Assembly (NCBI GenBank): GCA_023428695.1
Contig: JAEYWY010000017.1
Location: 496,001 to 560,000, forward strand
Source of the DNA: Bacteroidota bacterium
GTDB taxonomy: Bacteria > Bacteroidota > Bacteroidia > Cytophagales > Cyclobacteriaceae
Length of the DNA: 64,000 bases
Reading direction: 5' to 3'
Position numbers and translations under genes: made by a program
Part shown: positions 17,009-27,034 of the stretch, in pieces
Layout of the letters: each line of letters opens with the position of its first letter
Numbering within the stretch: the first letter of the stretch is position 1
The notes under the pieces: model-generated
Told to the model about the DNA's origin: nothing
Seen by the model: only the letters and a program-made list of their open reading frames with translations
Databases searched by the model: none

Positions 17009-18475
17009 CTATTGCTTGACTATCGTTATGGTGTGGTAAAGTTGATTCAGTGTAATTGTATAGATGCCCTCCTCACCCGGTTGGACGCGCCATTTTGTAT
17101 CAGGCGAACCTGTTGGGCGGAATGTCATCGTAGTCACATCTATACTTTCATCAGCGCCAAATGGCATGAAGAATCCAGTTGCCCAATTACCTGTTGAGAT
17201 TGGAAATTTGAATTCGCCCGCATTGAGTTGGCCCGTCCAGGTGAATACATAAGTGTCGGCCTTTGTCATCTGGACTGGCGCATCAATATTCCAACCCGCA
17301 GGCGTCGCATCGCCAACAATCCACAAGTTCTCAAACGGTGTGAATGGGGCGATGTCAATTGTGTTGTCGCGAATATTGAGCGTGATTTTGTATGGCCCGG
17401 CCTGGTCTATTATCCACTTGTTATCCGGATCCCCGGCTGACAATTGCACCACTGTTTCTGTAATCGGTGCATCTGCTATTGTTGGTCTGTAGAACTGGGC
17501 ATCCCAGCTTCTGGCTGTTGCAATCTTGAATTCGCCGGTTGCCAGTTCTGCGCTAAAATAGAAAATGAATGGATCCGTCGGATCTTGTTGCAGCAGGTCA
17601 GCGTTGTCAAGGTCCCAGCCTTTCGGCGCGGCGCTTCCTACAATCCACAGTTCGTCATAGGGTGAAGATGCCAATGATTCCGCAAGGAATGTCATCTCAA
17701 TTACGTCAACTGTAATTCTATACGTACCGCCTTGCGCAATCGTAAACGCTTCATCAGGTTCGCTAAAGTCGTTACGGACGACGAGTGTATTTTCATCAGC
17801 ACCTTTCTGATACGACGGCAACCACGAACCCGGTATGGTGAGAAACTTCAGGCTGCCGGATGTCAGTTGTCCCTGGTATGTAAACACGCCGGGGTTATTC
17901 GCAATTTTGTTCATCGGCGTGGGGTTTCCTGCATCCCAGCCATTCGGTGAAGCGTCACCCACCATATACAACGCATCGGGTACCGGCCTGGGCTCGTACG
18001 GCGTGACCGCGATTTCCACAATATTTGAAACATCGGCAGAAACGCCAGGATCAAGTGCTTGTGACGTTACGCGAAATTCCATTTGCGTCTCGGTTCCTAC
18101 CGGAATGAGAAACGAGTTCAACAGCAAATCGTTGAACGTATCTACGTGAAAGTTGCTGTTATATGCAGCTTTCCCCGCATCGATTGTCACCGGCGACGCA
18201 AAGTTGTTACCCTTCTTATCGATCTCAATGGTGTACGTTATCGCACTGTTTGTTCCGGCGTTGTTACCGGGGCTCCAGCTCAGTGTGAACGCCGTATTCG
18301 CGCCCTGCTTCTGGCTCAGCGTAACTGTCGATGCGGATGTCTGAAGCACGGGGGTTCCCGCCTTCTTTGGAGTGTACTCATCTTCGTAGTCGCCGCAGGA
18401 AATGACTGCGAAAACAGTGATCGCCGGTATGAGTGTGGCAACCAGGGTTCGGAGATTTCGGCTGAATTGTTTCAT
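17009..18475 (-). CDS. SusE/SusF-like surface glycan-binding lipoprotein
   Basis: 488 residues from Met at 18475 (five residues longer if the upstream Met is used). The lipoprotein signal ends at C27 (FAVISC). An N-terminal SusE domain (residues about 35-165; VTLSQKQGANTAFTLSWSPG) is followed by three tandem modules, each opening with a LYMVGDASPNGWD, LWIVGSAAPKGWD or LWIVGDATPAGWN motif, as in SusE/SusF starch-binding domains. The protein should sit on the outer surface and hold alpha-glucan chains for the GH66 enzyme and the SusCD importer. It is read 35 bp after the GH66 gene and is followed by a long inverted repeat. It is called SusE-like from architecture; the exact glycan is inferred from neighbours. 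Confidence 0.85.
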   Translation of the reverse strand: MKQFSRNLRTLVATLIPAITVFAVISCGDYEDEYTPKKAGTPVLQTSASTVTLSQKQGANTAFTLSWSPGNNAGTNSAITYTIEIDKKGNNFASPVTIDAGKAAYNSNFHVDTFNDLLLNSFLIPVGTETQMEFRVTSQALDPGVSADVSNIVEIAVTPYEPRPVPDALYMVGDASPNGWDAGNPTPMNKIANNPGVFTYQGQLTSGSLKFLTIPGSWLPSYQKGADENTLVVRNDFSEPDEAFTIAQGGTYRITVDVIEMTFLAESLASSPYDELWIVGSAAPKGWDLDNADLLQQDPTDPFIFYFSAELATGEFKIATARSWDAQFYRPTIADAPITETVVQLSAGDPDNKWIIDQAGPYKITLNIRDNTIDIAPFTPFENLWIVGDATPAGWNIDAPVQMTKADTYVFTWTGQLNAGEFKFPISTGNWATGFFMPFGADESIDVTTMTFRPTGSPDTKWRVQPGEEGIYTITLNQLYHTITIVKQ

Positions 18476-18510
18476 GGTGTTCGTTCGCATAGGAATTGGA
18501 GATAATATTC

Positions 18511-20274
18511 TTATTGATATTCAATTACGATCATGGTCCAGTATTGTAGTCCGGGGATTGTAAACCCGATTTGATTGCCGGTGACATTAAACTGTATCTC
18601 CGTCGCAGCCCCCTGCGAAAAGTCCGGAGAGGCACACCAGATTTTCGAAATGGGTTTTGTTTCATTCAGACGTATCTGGACATTTTCAACGGCAATCGGA
18701 GCAGCTTGTATCCCGGCGTTATCACGCCACGACATGGTGGAAGCGTCTGTAAAATTCAGGAGATGAATTACCTGTCGGTTACCAACCTGCTTCCCCACAA
18801 CGGCAACATTGCCGAATCCCGCCGGCCAGGGCGCGAATTGAAATTTATTGTCCGCGGAAATGAGCACGGGCTTGTTAAATGCTCCGCCATCGCGAAGGAG
18901 ATTCTGGTATGCAACAAGGAAATCGTAGTAATAAACCAGTTTCCGCCGAAGGTCGTCGCGCATAGCCAGGTTATTGTTCGGAAAGTATTCCTTTCCAAGC
19001 ACGTGTTCACCGAGTTCAAGGTGCGCGCCGCCAAACGCGAAGATGACGGCGTCCAGTAACAAGACAGAAGGAGTATTGAAAAATCCCGGATTGTTTGCGA
19101 GGTCGTAGTTGACATACGCTGCAAGTACAGTCGCCAAACCCCCGTTACCGAGTTCATAATTGTCTGTGATAATATCTGCGATCTGCTGATACGTCTCGTT
19201 CGGTGACCATACTTCTGTGTACAAAAAGTCAACGGGCGAAGTCGCAATGCTTTCCTGTCCATACTGATTTACAGCATTCATGACATTGAATTTCGAAGGC
19301 GCTTGCTGATCGACGGCCGCGATGAAAGGCCCGAACGTCGCAGCGAGATCAATGCCGTTTCCGTCGTAGTCATAGCGACTGCCACGTTCGCCAAGCTGAT
19401 CCATATGAAATCCGTCGAACGGAAGTGCATCGTAGACCTTCTGGTGTTCATTGATGATGTACTCCTGCCACGCTACGTTTGCGGGATTCGTCAGGAAAAT
19501 ATCACTGACAAAAGGCGCCGACAATGGATGCTTGTCTTTTGTGGTATGAGATTGATCTGTGTAGACATACCATTTCTCGTCCACTCCGGAAGCGGCCGCA
19601 TCTTTCAAGGCTCCGTACACGAGGTTGTAGAACATTGCCTTCATATTGCGGTCGTGGCATGCATCGATGTAACCTTTTACGGTATTGAAGTGAATCTCGC
19701 GATTGATGATATCGCGGTAAACCAGCGTCGGACTTTCCGGAGTTCCGGCAAGAGGTTGGTGATGTTTGTAGTGCCAGTCGTAAAACTGAACACCATTGAT
19801 GTGATGACGATTCAGATTATTAACCACTTCGTCTATTTCCGCAGCGCTCAATTCAGGGAAGCGGGAGAGAAATCCATAACGTGGGAACCGTGTCCAGTCG
19901 GATGAGACATCTACGCCGATTGTACCCAGCACTTGCTCAGGTTCTTTTTCGGTGGCAGGTTTGAAAACCTCAACCATATAGCCTTTGAAGTCAGTCGAAG
20001 GCGGTTGCCACGACCATGACGATCCTGACACGACATCCTCTTCGATCACGGCACCGAGATGTTTATAGCGAATACGAAGTCCATCGGCTGGCGCAGGCGA
20101 CACACTCAACTTCACGTCCTCTCCGGGGCTATACCTTGCCTTGTCACACGCAAGCGTATAGCCTGTCGGGTAGTACGGCTTTGGAGACGTACCACCTTCG
20201 TCGCCCGAACAGGACGACACCAACGCCACCAGGACAATCAACCATTTGAATACCATCTTCTGCATCACACTCAC
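18511..20274 (-). CDS. GH66 dextranase, surface lipoprotein
   Basis: 587 residues. A lipoprotein signal ends in LVSSC (C22). An N-terminal Ig-like domain (about 35-120) precedes the barrel. GH66 catalytic blocks are clear: DGFHMDQLG with nucleophile D292 and LYTEVW with acid/base E354; RHHINGVQFYDWHYKHH and GGAHLELGEH are further family signatures. GH66 enzymes cut alpha-1,6-linked glucans (dextran) internally or form cyclic isomalto-oligosaccharides; without the internal CBM insertion typical of cyclising enzymes a dextranase is more likely. It lies 21 bp after SusD. With the SusE/F-like protein it probably works on the cell surface and feeds the SusCD importer. Confidence 0.88.
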   Translation of the reverse strand: MSVMQKMVFKWLIVLVALVSSCSGDEGGTSPKPYYPTGYTLACDKARYSPGEDVKLSVSPAPADGLRIRYKHLGAVIEEDVVSGSSWSWQPPSTDFKGYMVEVFKPATEKEPEQVLGTIGVDVSSDWTRFPRYGFLSRFPELSAAEIDEVVNNLNRHHINGVQFYDWHYKHHQPLAGTPESPTLVYRDIINREIHFNTVKGYIDACHDRNMKAMFYNLVYGALKDAAASGVDEKWYVYTDQSHTTKDKHPLSAPFVSDIFLTNPANVAWQEYIINEHQKVYDALPFDGFHMDQLGERGSRYDYDGNGIDLAATFGPFIAAVDQQAPSKFNVMNAVNQYGQESIATSPVDFLYTEVWSPNETYQQIADIITDNYELGNGGLATVLAAYVNYDLANNPGFFNTPSVLLLDAVIFAFGGAHLELGEHVLGKEYFPNNNLAMRDDLRRKLVYYYDFLVAYQNLLRDGGAFNKPVLISADNKFQFAPWPAGFGNVAVVGKQVGNRQVIHLLNFTDASTMSWRDNAGIQAAPIAVENVQIRLNETKPISKIWCASPDFSQGAATEIQFNVTGNQIGFTIPGLQYWTMIVIEYQ

Positions 20275-20295
20275 ATCTCGTCAATACACGTTGTC

Positions 20296-21786
20296 TTAGT
20301 AGCCGGGATTTTGAGTAAGGTTTGGATTGACATCGCGCTCTGCCTGTGGAATCGGGAAGAGCAAATGTTTTTGCGTGGCGTTGGTCCGGCCAATGGAATG
20401 AAGGAATGCCAAACCCCATTCGCCATCGCCAATCCGGATGAGATCAAACCAGCGGTGGCCTTCAAAAGCAAGCTCCATCCTTCGTTCATGTAATACGACC
20501 TCGCGGAATGCCTCTTGCCCGAGACCGCTTAGCGGGTCGAGGCCGGCACGTTCACGAACTTCATTGAGCGGAGCTTCGGCCTCGCTGGTCTGCCCGAGTT
20601 CATTCAGCGCTTCCGCCTTCATCAACAATACATCAGCGTAACGCAACACCGGCCAGTTAAGCGGACTTCCGCTGGATCCGGTAGGTACATACGACGCAGG
20701 AAGAACAAATTTCCGAACGCTGTAACCTGTTACGTACGACATCGAGGACTTGTATTCCTTTCCGTCGAATGCAGGACAGCCTTCGTAAAAGATTGTAACG
20801 TCTTTTCGCAGGTCACCTTCCTCGTACGCATCGACAAATTCCTGCGTGGGCTGATTCCATCCCCATCCAACGGAAGTAAGCGGGGAATCTCTCGGAGCCA
20901 TGAAGTTTGTTGTCCATGATGATTGATTGGCATCATCCCAGAAGTTGTTGACCGGGCTGATGTACTGAACCTCGAATAATGATTCGACTGAATTTTCTGC
21001 TTCAGGGTTGAAGTTCGTCGCATAGTCGGTATTGAGCGCGTAGCCAAGGTCTTTCACCTGATCACACAACGCCACTACTTTCGACCAGTTCCCCAGCGTC
21101 AGGTGAACTTTTGCCAACATCCCAACAGCGGATCCTTTTGAAACGCGGCCTTTATCAGCATCGGCATATTCCTCCCTCCCGGGTAACTGCTCAATCGCTT
21201 CTTCAAGATCCCTGATTATTTGCTCGTACACTTTGTCCTTTGCCGTACGTGCCGGACGGAGGTCATCGCCGGGTGTCTGTGGTGTAAGGATCAGCGGAAC
21301 ATCGCCGAAGAATCGCACGAGAACAAAGTAGTAATACGCGCGAAGGAATTTCGCCTCGCCGAGAATCCGATTCTTCAGTGTCTCATCCATATCAATTGAC
21401 GGAACTTTTTGCAGAACGATATTAGCATAAAGGATTCCGGGTGCAGGTCCCTGATACAAATCGAGAACGCCGCGATTGTCGGTAGTCGTAATGAAGCGCG
21501 CCTGATCCTTTGTTTCAATTCCGTCATTGGCATCAACAGGATTCGCCCCGACTTCACTGTTGCCGGCGATGATGTCCGTCGTCCACATCCGCATGTTATG
21601 CAATTTCGGACGTTGGAGTGGCTGATACGCAGCGTTGATTGCTGCGATTGCATCGTCCTTCGTTTTGTAAAAATTCTCCGTGTTGACGGTGTCAAGCGGA
21701 TATTTTTCGAGGAAATCTTCGCAAGACGTGAGCATAACGATCACGACCAGTGCAAGTAAATATTTCGTAGTCATACGTCTTTTCAT
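20296..21786 (-). CDS. SusD/RagB family nutrient-binding lipoprotein
   Basis: 496 residues; lipobox VMLTSC (C22) followed at once by EDFLEKYPLDTVNTENFY, the classic SusD start. The TPR-like helical scaffold is visible (AAINAAYQPLQ; RILGEAKFLRAYYYFVLVRFFGDVPLI) and the C-terminal SusD block LRYADVLLMKAEALNELG ... RERAGLDPL ... ERRMELAFEGHRWFDLIR is intact. It caps the SusC transporter as a lid and binds the oligosaccharide. The gene begins 9 bp after the susC-like stop, as in nearly all such pairs. Confidence 0.95.
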   Translation of the reverse strand: MKRRMTTKYLLALVVIVMLTSCEDFLEKYPLDTVNTENFYKTKDDAIAAINAAYQPLQRPKLHNMRMWTTDIIAGNSEVGANPVDANDGIETKDQARFITTTDNRGVLDLYQGPAPGILYANIVLQKVPSIDMDETLKNRILGEAKFLRAYYYFVLVRFFGDVPLILTPQTPGDDLRPARTAKDKVYEQIIRDLEEAIEQLPGREEYADADKGRVSKGSAVGMLAKVHLTLGNWSKVVALCDQVKDLGYALNTDYATNFNPEAENSVESLFEVQYISPVNNFWDDANQSSWTTNFMAPRDSPLTSVGWGWNQPTQEFVDAYEEGDLRKDVTIFYEGCPAFDGKEYKSSMSYVTGYSVRKFVLPASYVPTGSSGSPLNWPVLRYADVLLMKAEALNELGQTSEAEAPLNEVRERAGLDPLSGLGQEAFREVVLHERRMELAFEGHRWFDLIRIGDGEWGLAFLHSIGRTNATQKHLLFPIPQAERDVNPNLTQNPGY

Positions 21787-21795
21787 TTTCAGAGA

Positions 21796-24700
21796 TCAGA
21801 ATGTGACATTGGCGCCGACACTAAGTGTCCTGGCCTGAGGGTAAGTACCGAGATCAATACCGGTTGGATTGCTGAGTTCAGGATCGTTGCCGGAGTACTT
21901 CGTGAATGTGTACAGATTTTGAGCCGACACGTAAACACGAAGCTGCTTCACTGCGATACGTTCGAGTGAGTTCGACGGGAATGTATAGCCTATCGTCACG
22001 TTTTTTATGCGGACATAGGATGCATCTTCAACGAAGCGAGTTGATGGTCGTGCGTTTTTGTTCGGATCACCGAATACCGCGCGCGGCATCTCTGTGCTTG
22101 TTCCTTCACCAACCCAACGATCCAGCACACGCCGTGTCTGATTTTGCACGGTACCCATACTTTCCTGCCAGATAAGATTTGCATTGAACATATCCTTGTC
22201 GTACTCGCCCTGTACATACACCGACATGTCGAAATTTCTGTACGTGAGTGTATTGTTCATGGCGAAGATGAATTTCGGATTCGGGTTGCCGATGAAGGTT
22301 CTGTCCTCGTCAGTGATGACACCATCCTGATTCAAATCGAGAAATCGAATGTCTCCGGCCGATGTCCTGTTATAAATATCTGATCCTCCTGTTTGCACCG
22401 CGTAAGCATCCACTTCAGCCTGCGTTTGAAACAGACCGTTCGTTACGTGACCAAAGAATGCGTTCACAGGGTGACCTTCCTGCAATCGGGCCAGATTGTA
22501 ATTCAGGCCGATGCCACCGCGCATGATGGGCACCGTATCATTGAGGCTGATTATCTTGTTCTGGAGAAATGTGATGTTGAAATCGGTGTTCCAGACCAGC
22601 TCACGTTGCACGTTCCTGGTGTTAACCGTAAGCTCGACACCGCGGTTCTGCATTTTGCCTGCGTTAACGGCAGGCCTGTATGCCGGATTGTAACCCGTTG
22701 AAATCGGCACCGCGGCGTTTACCAGCATGTCTTGTGTATTTTTTACAAACCCTTCAAGCGTTACGTTGATGCGATTGTCAAGCATTCCCAGGTCGATGGC
22801 GACGTTCGTCTGATTGACTGATTCCCATTGGATGTTTGGATTCGCCATCGCCAGCGGATATACCGAATTCACAAGCTGACTATTGAAATTGTACTGTCCT
22901 GTTACCAGAGACGATGCAAACTGGTAGCTGCCGATGTCCTGGCTTCCGGTTTCACCGTAACCACCTCGAATCTTGACATCGTTGAAAATGCTTTGATTCA
23001 GATTTTTGAAGAAGTCCTCCTCTGAAACCCGCCACGCGACAGAGAACGAGGGGAATGTGCCGTACCGGTTATTCGGACCGAAGCGTGACGAGCCGTCTCG
23101 CCTTACGGTTGCCGTTAGCAGATAACGATCGTCAAAACCATAGTTAATGCGCGCAAAGTAAGAGAAGAGTGACCATTCCGAAGCAGACCCTCCGTTGTCG
23201 AGGTTCTCCCTGCTGCCGGCGTTGATTTCCTTTGTAAGATCGCTGGCAAATCCCTGGCGAACCGCCGACACATACGAGTATGTATTCGCCTGGGCACTGG
23301 TTCCTGCCAGGACAGTTATCTCATGGACATCATTCAGCGTTTTCATCCACGTAAGTGTGTTATCCCACAACCATGTAAGACTCTTGTTAAACCCAACGCC
23401 GAGGTAACTTTCGACCTGAGGGGTCGGATGCCAGTCGTACTTCGGATTCCAGTTTTTGTCATCCCAGAAGTTTGCCTGCAATCCAAGGCTTGACCGGAAC
23501 TTGAAATCCCGGAGGATATCGGCTTCGCCATACATGGAGCCGATAACATTATATCCTTTTGTTGTATTTGTCGGGACTTTGGCGAGACCAACGGGGTTAT
23601 TCATTCCGCCGTACCACAACGGATTGCCTAGTGGGTCAGAATAGCTTCCGTCTTCCTTGTACACAGGCTGGATCGGAACCATTGCCATTGCGTTACGAAT
23701 GTCATAGTTGCCGCTTTCCTTCAAGTCATGATTAAGCGTGATCGTATGACCAAATCTGACGTTGTCGTGCAGGCGGTGGTCTCCGTTGAATTGAAGCGAC
23801 ATGCGCTTGTAACCCGTATTGATCACAATTCCCCGGTGATCGACAAGGTTTGCAGAAACGTGATAGGTTGACTTATCACTTCCACCGGAATACGAAAGCG
23901 AGAGACTCGTTTTTGGAGCCGTGCGAATCATTGCGTCCAGCCAGTCCGTACCTTCGCCCAGCACCGATGGATCGGTAAATGCGGGATTGACAGGTTGCCC
24001 GTTCGCGGCCATCATTTCGTTATTCAGCTGGGCAAATTCCGTTGCGTTGAGCATCTCCGTCAGGTTGGTAGGCTGTTGGAGAGACGTGAAGAAATCAACG
24101 TTGAAAGAGGACTTGTTCTTTTCACCACGTTTCGTGGTAATGATTACGACCCCGTTAGCCGCCCTCGACCCGTAGATCGCGGTAGCAGATGCATCCTTGA
24201 GAACCTGTATGTTTTCGATGTCATTGGGATTGATCGTATTCAGACCGGATTGTGTTGGAAATCCATCAATGACAATAAGCGGGTTTGTGCCATTGATAGA
24301 ACCCAGGCCGCGGATAATTAGCTGCGCATCATTGCCGGGTGTTCCTGAAGTAAGCACCTGCAAACCGGCGGCACGACCCTGAAGTGCTTCGCTCACCGAA
24401 ACCAGGGGCATGGACGTGAGTTCTTCCGGTTTGATCGATGCGACTGCGCCCGTCACATCTCTTTTGTCCTGCGCACCGTATCCAACAACGACCAACTCCT
24501 GCAACGTCTTTATGTCAACTTCGAGTCGGATATCGATGATCGACCGATCACCAACTGTTACTTCCTGTGCCGAATATCCGATTGCGGAAAACACGAGCAC
24601 GGAAGACGCCGAAGGCACCTCCAATGCGTATTCCCCATTCACATCGGTCTGGGTTCCCGTCGTTGTGCCTTTCACAAGAATGTTAACTCCGGGGATTGGA

Positions 24701-24846
24701 GAGCCGTCATCCCCAGCGACTACCCGGCCCCGAACGGGCAGTTTCTGCAGCGCGTCGTGAAGCCCCGGAGCTGCCAAAATTTCAGCTGCCGTAAGGAATA
24801 TGAGCAGGCTTCCCACTAACGCCGATCTCAATAGTAAATACTTCAT
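21796..24846 (-). CDS. SusC/RagA family TonB-dependent transporter
   Basis: 1016 residues. A signal peptide is followed by a carboxypeptidase-regulatory-like domain (about 38-110; VRGRVVAGDDGSPIPGVNILVKG), the plug beginning ELVVVGYGAQDKRDVTGAVASI with LQGRAAGLQVLTSGTPG and RGLGSINGTNPLIVIDG, and a long beta-barrel ending in LSVGANVTF. Such proteins import oligosaccharides across the outer membrane using TonB energy with the SusD lid. First structural gene of the operon; its 328-bp upstream region separates it from the SusR-like regulator read in the same direction. Confidence 0.95.
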   Translation of the reverse strand: MKYLLLRSALVGSLLIFLTAAEILAAPGLHDALQKLPVRGRVVAGDDGSPIPGVNILVKGTTTGTQTDVNGEYALEVPSASSVLVFSAIGYSAQEVTVGDRSIIDIRLEVDIKTLQELVVVGYGAQDKRDVTGAVASIKPEELTSMPLVSVSEALQGRAAGLQVLTSGTPGNDAQLIIRGLGSINGTNPLIVIDGFPTQSGLNTINPNDIENIQVLKDASATAIYGSRAANGVVIITTKRGEKNKSSFNVDFFTSLQQPTNLTEMLNATEFAQLNNEMMAANGQPVNPAFTDPSVLGEGTDWLDAMIRTAPKTSLSLSYSGGSDKSTYHVSANLVDHRGIVINTGYKRMSLQFNGDHRLHDNVRFGHTITLNHDLKESGNYDIRNAMAMVPIQPVYKEDGSYSDPLGNPLWYGGMNNPVGLAKVPTNTTKGYNVIGSMYGEADILRDFKFRSSLGLQANFWDDKNWNPKYDWHPTPQVESYLGVGFNKSLTWLWDNTLTWMKTLNDVHEITVLAGTSAQANTYSYVSAVRQGFASDLTKEINAGSRENLDNGGSASEWSLFSYFARINYGFDDRYLLTATVRRDGSSRFGPNNRYGTFPSFSVAWRVSEEDFFKNLNQSIFNDVKIRGGYGETGSQDIGSYQFASSLVTGQYNFNSQLVNSVYPLAMANPNIQWESVNQTNVAIDLGMLDNRINVTLEGFVKNTQDMLVNAAVPISTGYNPAYRPAVNAGKMQNRGVELTVNTRNVQRELVWNTDFNITFLQNKIISLNDTVPIMRGGIGLNYNLARLQEGHPVNAFFGHVTNGLFQTQAEVDAYAVQTGGSDIYNRTSAGDIRFLDLNQDGVITDEDRTFIGNPNPKFIFAMNNTLTYRNFDMSVYVQGEYDKDMFNANLIWQESMGTVQNQTRRVLDRWVGEGTSTEMPRAVFGDPNKNARPSTRFVEDASYVRIKNVTIGYTFPSNSLERIAVKQLRVYVSAQNLYTFTKYSGNDPELSNPTGIDLGTYPQARTLSVGANVTF

Positions 24847-25174
24847 ATTGTTTGGATTTGAGTGTCAAAAACCGGTGAGGGATTTATCTCAATCGATTTC
24901 TGACAAAAATCCAAAGGACATTGTTAATAGCTGGCCAGAAATAGTCGCGTTATAGATCGCCGTCGTGAATGGATTTCTTAACTCACTGGTAGCAAGATGA
25001 TTGTGCTACACTTTTTTTTCGGAATTATAGATCATCTACAGAATGACTCGCAATTGGGAACCATAAAACGTGCTCAATTACATCGTTAAATTCTTTCGTT
25101 GAACTGCATGAAGCCAAAGTTCGCAACTCCCGGCGTTGGCGTCCACTACGAATCTGACAAAATCGCAGTCGCAA
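24847..25174. other. Presumed promoter region of the PUL operon
   Basis: 328 bp between the regulator stop and the susC-like start, with no gene. It is AT-richer than its surroundings and must hold the promoter and regulator site for the operon, but I found no good TAnnTTTG box on the minus strand and no strong inverted repeat. Confidence 0.4.
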
Positions 25175-26797
25175 TTAATTGGACTGCTCCACAGATTTGA
25201 TTTCCATCACGCGGTCCAGGAAGGATTCGTCCGGAACTACCGACTTGTTCTTGACGCGCGTCTTGTAGGCGTAAATTGTGTTAACGGAAAGGTTGAGGAT
25301 TTCACTGATCTTCTTGTTGTCCTGGACACCGAGCCTGATCAACGCGTAGATGCGAAGATCCGAATTCAATTCGCCCTCATGGTCAGGAAGAATGGGGTCG
25401 CCGGGGTCAAGCAATTTGTTGAACTGGTGAACAAAGTCGGGGAACAGACGCAGAAAGACAGAATCAAAATTTTTCAGGAAGCGTGCACGCTCATCCAGCG
25501 GATTGTACTTGCCCAGAAGAGCCATGGCTTCTTTCTTTTTGTCATTGACAAGGAAATTCAGAACCTGTTTCCTCAAAACGTCGATTTTGTTTACATAATC
25601 GGTGGTCATGTTGAAGTAGTAACCGACATACTCTTCTTTGATTCGATCGGCGTCAATCAATTTCTCATTAAACGCCTGCAGATTGCGATTGGCTTGTTGA
25701 ATCTGTTCATCAGCTCTCTTTATCGTTTTGAGTTGTTTATATATAATAATAGAGAAGACCACTACCAGGATGACGATAATCGTAATAAAAAACGAGTACG
25801 ACGCCCACCGTTTCCTTTGTTCGTCCATAACATTTAACTGATCTGCAGCGATCACCGGCAGAATGGAATTGATTTCCACCTGTCTTTGGCGCGCCCCATA
25901 GAACTGGGCGTCCTTCAATGCCTGGCGAATAAAGATGTAGGCATTTCTTGAGTCACCACCCTGATGCAGTTCGCGCGCCAGTGTGTACATGGCCGCTGTT
26001 TCCTTTACCCCACCTCTCAAATCCGAAATCGACGACATCACCAGATTTTCCAGCGACTTCTCTCTGTTACCAAGATTTCGCCACGCTTCCGCGAGATCAT
26101 AGTAGTGCACAGCGTATTGCGGCCACGATAATTGATGCTGTTTCGTCATTTCGGCGCTTGTCCGGATTACTTCTTCATAGTTTTGAAGGTGCAGGTTTCG
26201 GACATTCGTCAGGTAATAGTATTGATAACTTCCGGGCTTCAGAACACTTAACGCCGAATCCATGTAAGCCAGATAGAAGGGCCGGTATTCATCCATGAAG
26301 TATTCATGGTTGTTGAAAATCATAAGGTCGGCGTATGCTCTTGCCGTTAGCCTGTAGAACTCTGCTTTTGACGTATCCTGCAGATCGTGTACACGCACCG
26401 CGCGCAATATGTCGAAGGTTTCTTTAAACCTTCCTGCAGACAGCAGTGTGAAGCCCAGCTTAACATACGCATAGCTTACCTTCCCGGGATCTCCCAATGA
26501 TTGCGCCGTTTCGAGAAGGTTGCGTGCACAGCTAAACGCAGAATCGTTGACAAAAGTCTTGTATTCGTGGTATAAGGAATTCAGAATGTGAAAACGCTCT
26601 TCCAGGTCGCCCTTTTTTACCGATTGAAGTTCCTTTTGAAGTACAACGATGTTGGCCTGTTTCTGATTGACGTATTCATCCTGCCGTTCAATTTCGAGTT
26701 TCAGCACACCGATCAGGCTGTCCAACCGGGTCTGACAGATTCCGGCCGCTTGAACGAAGTAAAAACAAATAGCAAAAGTCAGGAACCGCATGCGCAC
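25175..26797 (-). CDS. SusR-like membrane transcriptional regulator (DUF6377-type)
   Basis: 540 residues. Signal peptide/N-terminal hydrophobic start, a periplasmic TPR-like helical sensor (about 25-325; ARNLLETAQSLGD, YYDLAEAWRNLGN), one membrane helix (about 332-353), a coiled coil (355-385) and a C-terminal helix-turn-helix (about 485-525; ISEILNLSVNTIYAYKTRVKNKS) of LuxR type. This matches SusR-like regulators that control alpha-glucan loci in Bacteroides. The periplasmic part is thought to bind the imported oligosaccharide and the cytoplasmic HTH to activate the SusC operon directly. It is encoded immediately upstream of and in the same direction as the locus, as in the Bacteroides dextran PUL. 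Confidence 0.85.
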   Translation of the reverse strand: MRMRFLTFAICFYFVQAAGICQTRLDSLIGVLKLEIERQDEYVNQKQANIVVLQKELQSVKKGDLEERFHILNSLYHEYKTFVNDSAFSCARNLLETAQSLGDPGKVSYAYVKLGFTLLSAGRFKETFDILRAVRVHDLQDTSKAEFYRLTARAYADLMIFNNHEYFMDEYRPFYLAYMDSALSVLKPGSYQYYYLTNVRNLHLQNYEEVIRTSAEMTKQHQLSWPQYAVHYYDLAEAWRNLGNREKSLENLVMSSISDLRGGVKETAAMYTLARELHQGGDSRNAYIFIRQALKDAQFYGARQRQVEINSILPVIAADQLNVMDEQRKRWASYSFFITIIVILVVVFSIIIYKQLKTIKRADEQIQQANRNLQAFNEKLIDADRIKEEYVGYYFNMTTDYVNKIDVLRKQVLNFLVNDKKKEAMALLGKYNPLDERARFLKNFDSVFLRLFPDFVHQFNKLLDPGDPILPDHEGELNSDLRIYALIRLGVQDNKKISEILNLSVNTIYAYKTRVKNKSVVPDESFLDRVMEIKSVEQSN

Positions 26798-26972
26798 AAA
26801 ATCCTGCTAAAGATAGCATAAAACGCAATAGTCGAGACGAAAACCGTTCCCGTGTAAAACCGCGCTGATTACGCAAAGCCGGCTTTCTATTCGAATTCAT
26901 CAGGACTGTATTTGCCGCAATCAGCCTTTCGATATGGCGTGTCTGCACCCGCATGCTTCGCAGCGGTTTGCC

Positions 26973-26980
26973 TACCTTTG
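26973..26980 (+). promoter_or_regulatory. Candidate -7 box (TACCTTTG) of the DoxX gene
   Basis: TACCTTTG matches the Bacteroidota -7 consensus TAnnTTTG at every fixed base and lies 54 bp before the ATG at 27035. No convincing TTG box was found at the -33 position, so only the -7 half is supported. Confidence 0.4.
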
Positions 26981-27034
26981 TATCATAATCAAAAGGAAAA
27001 ATCAACTCAACTGATCACTAAAAACCTTAAAACT

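Noticed and set aside
24847..25174. A clear TAnnTTTG promoter for the SusC operon
   Set aside because: I searched the minus strand and found no box with all fixed bases; the region is only labelled as presumed promoter.
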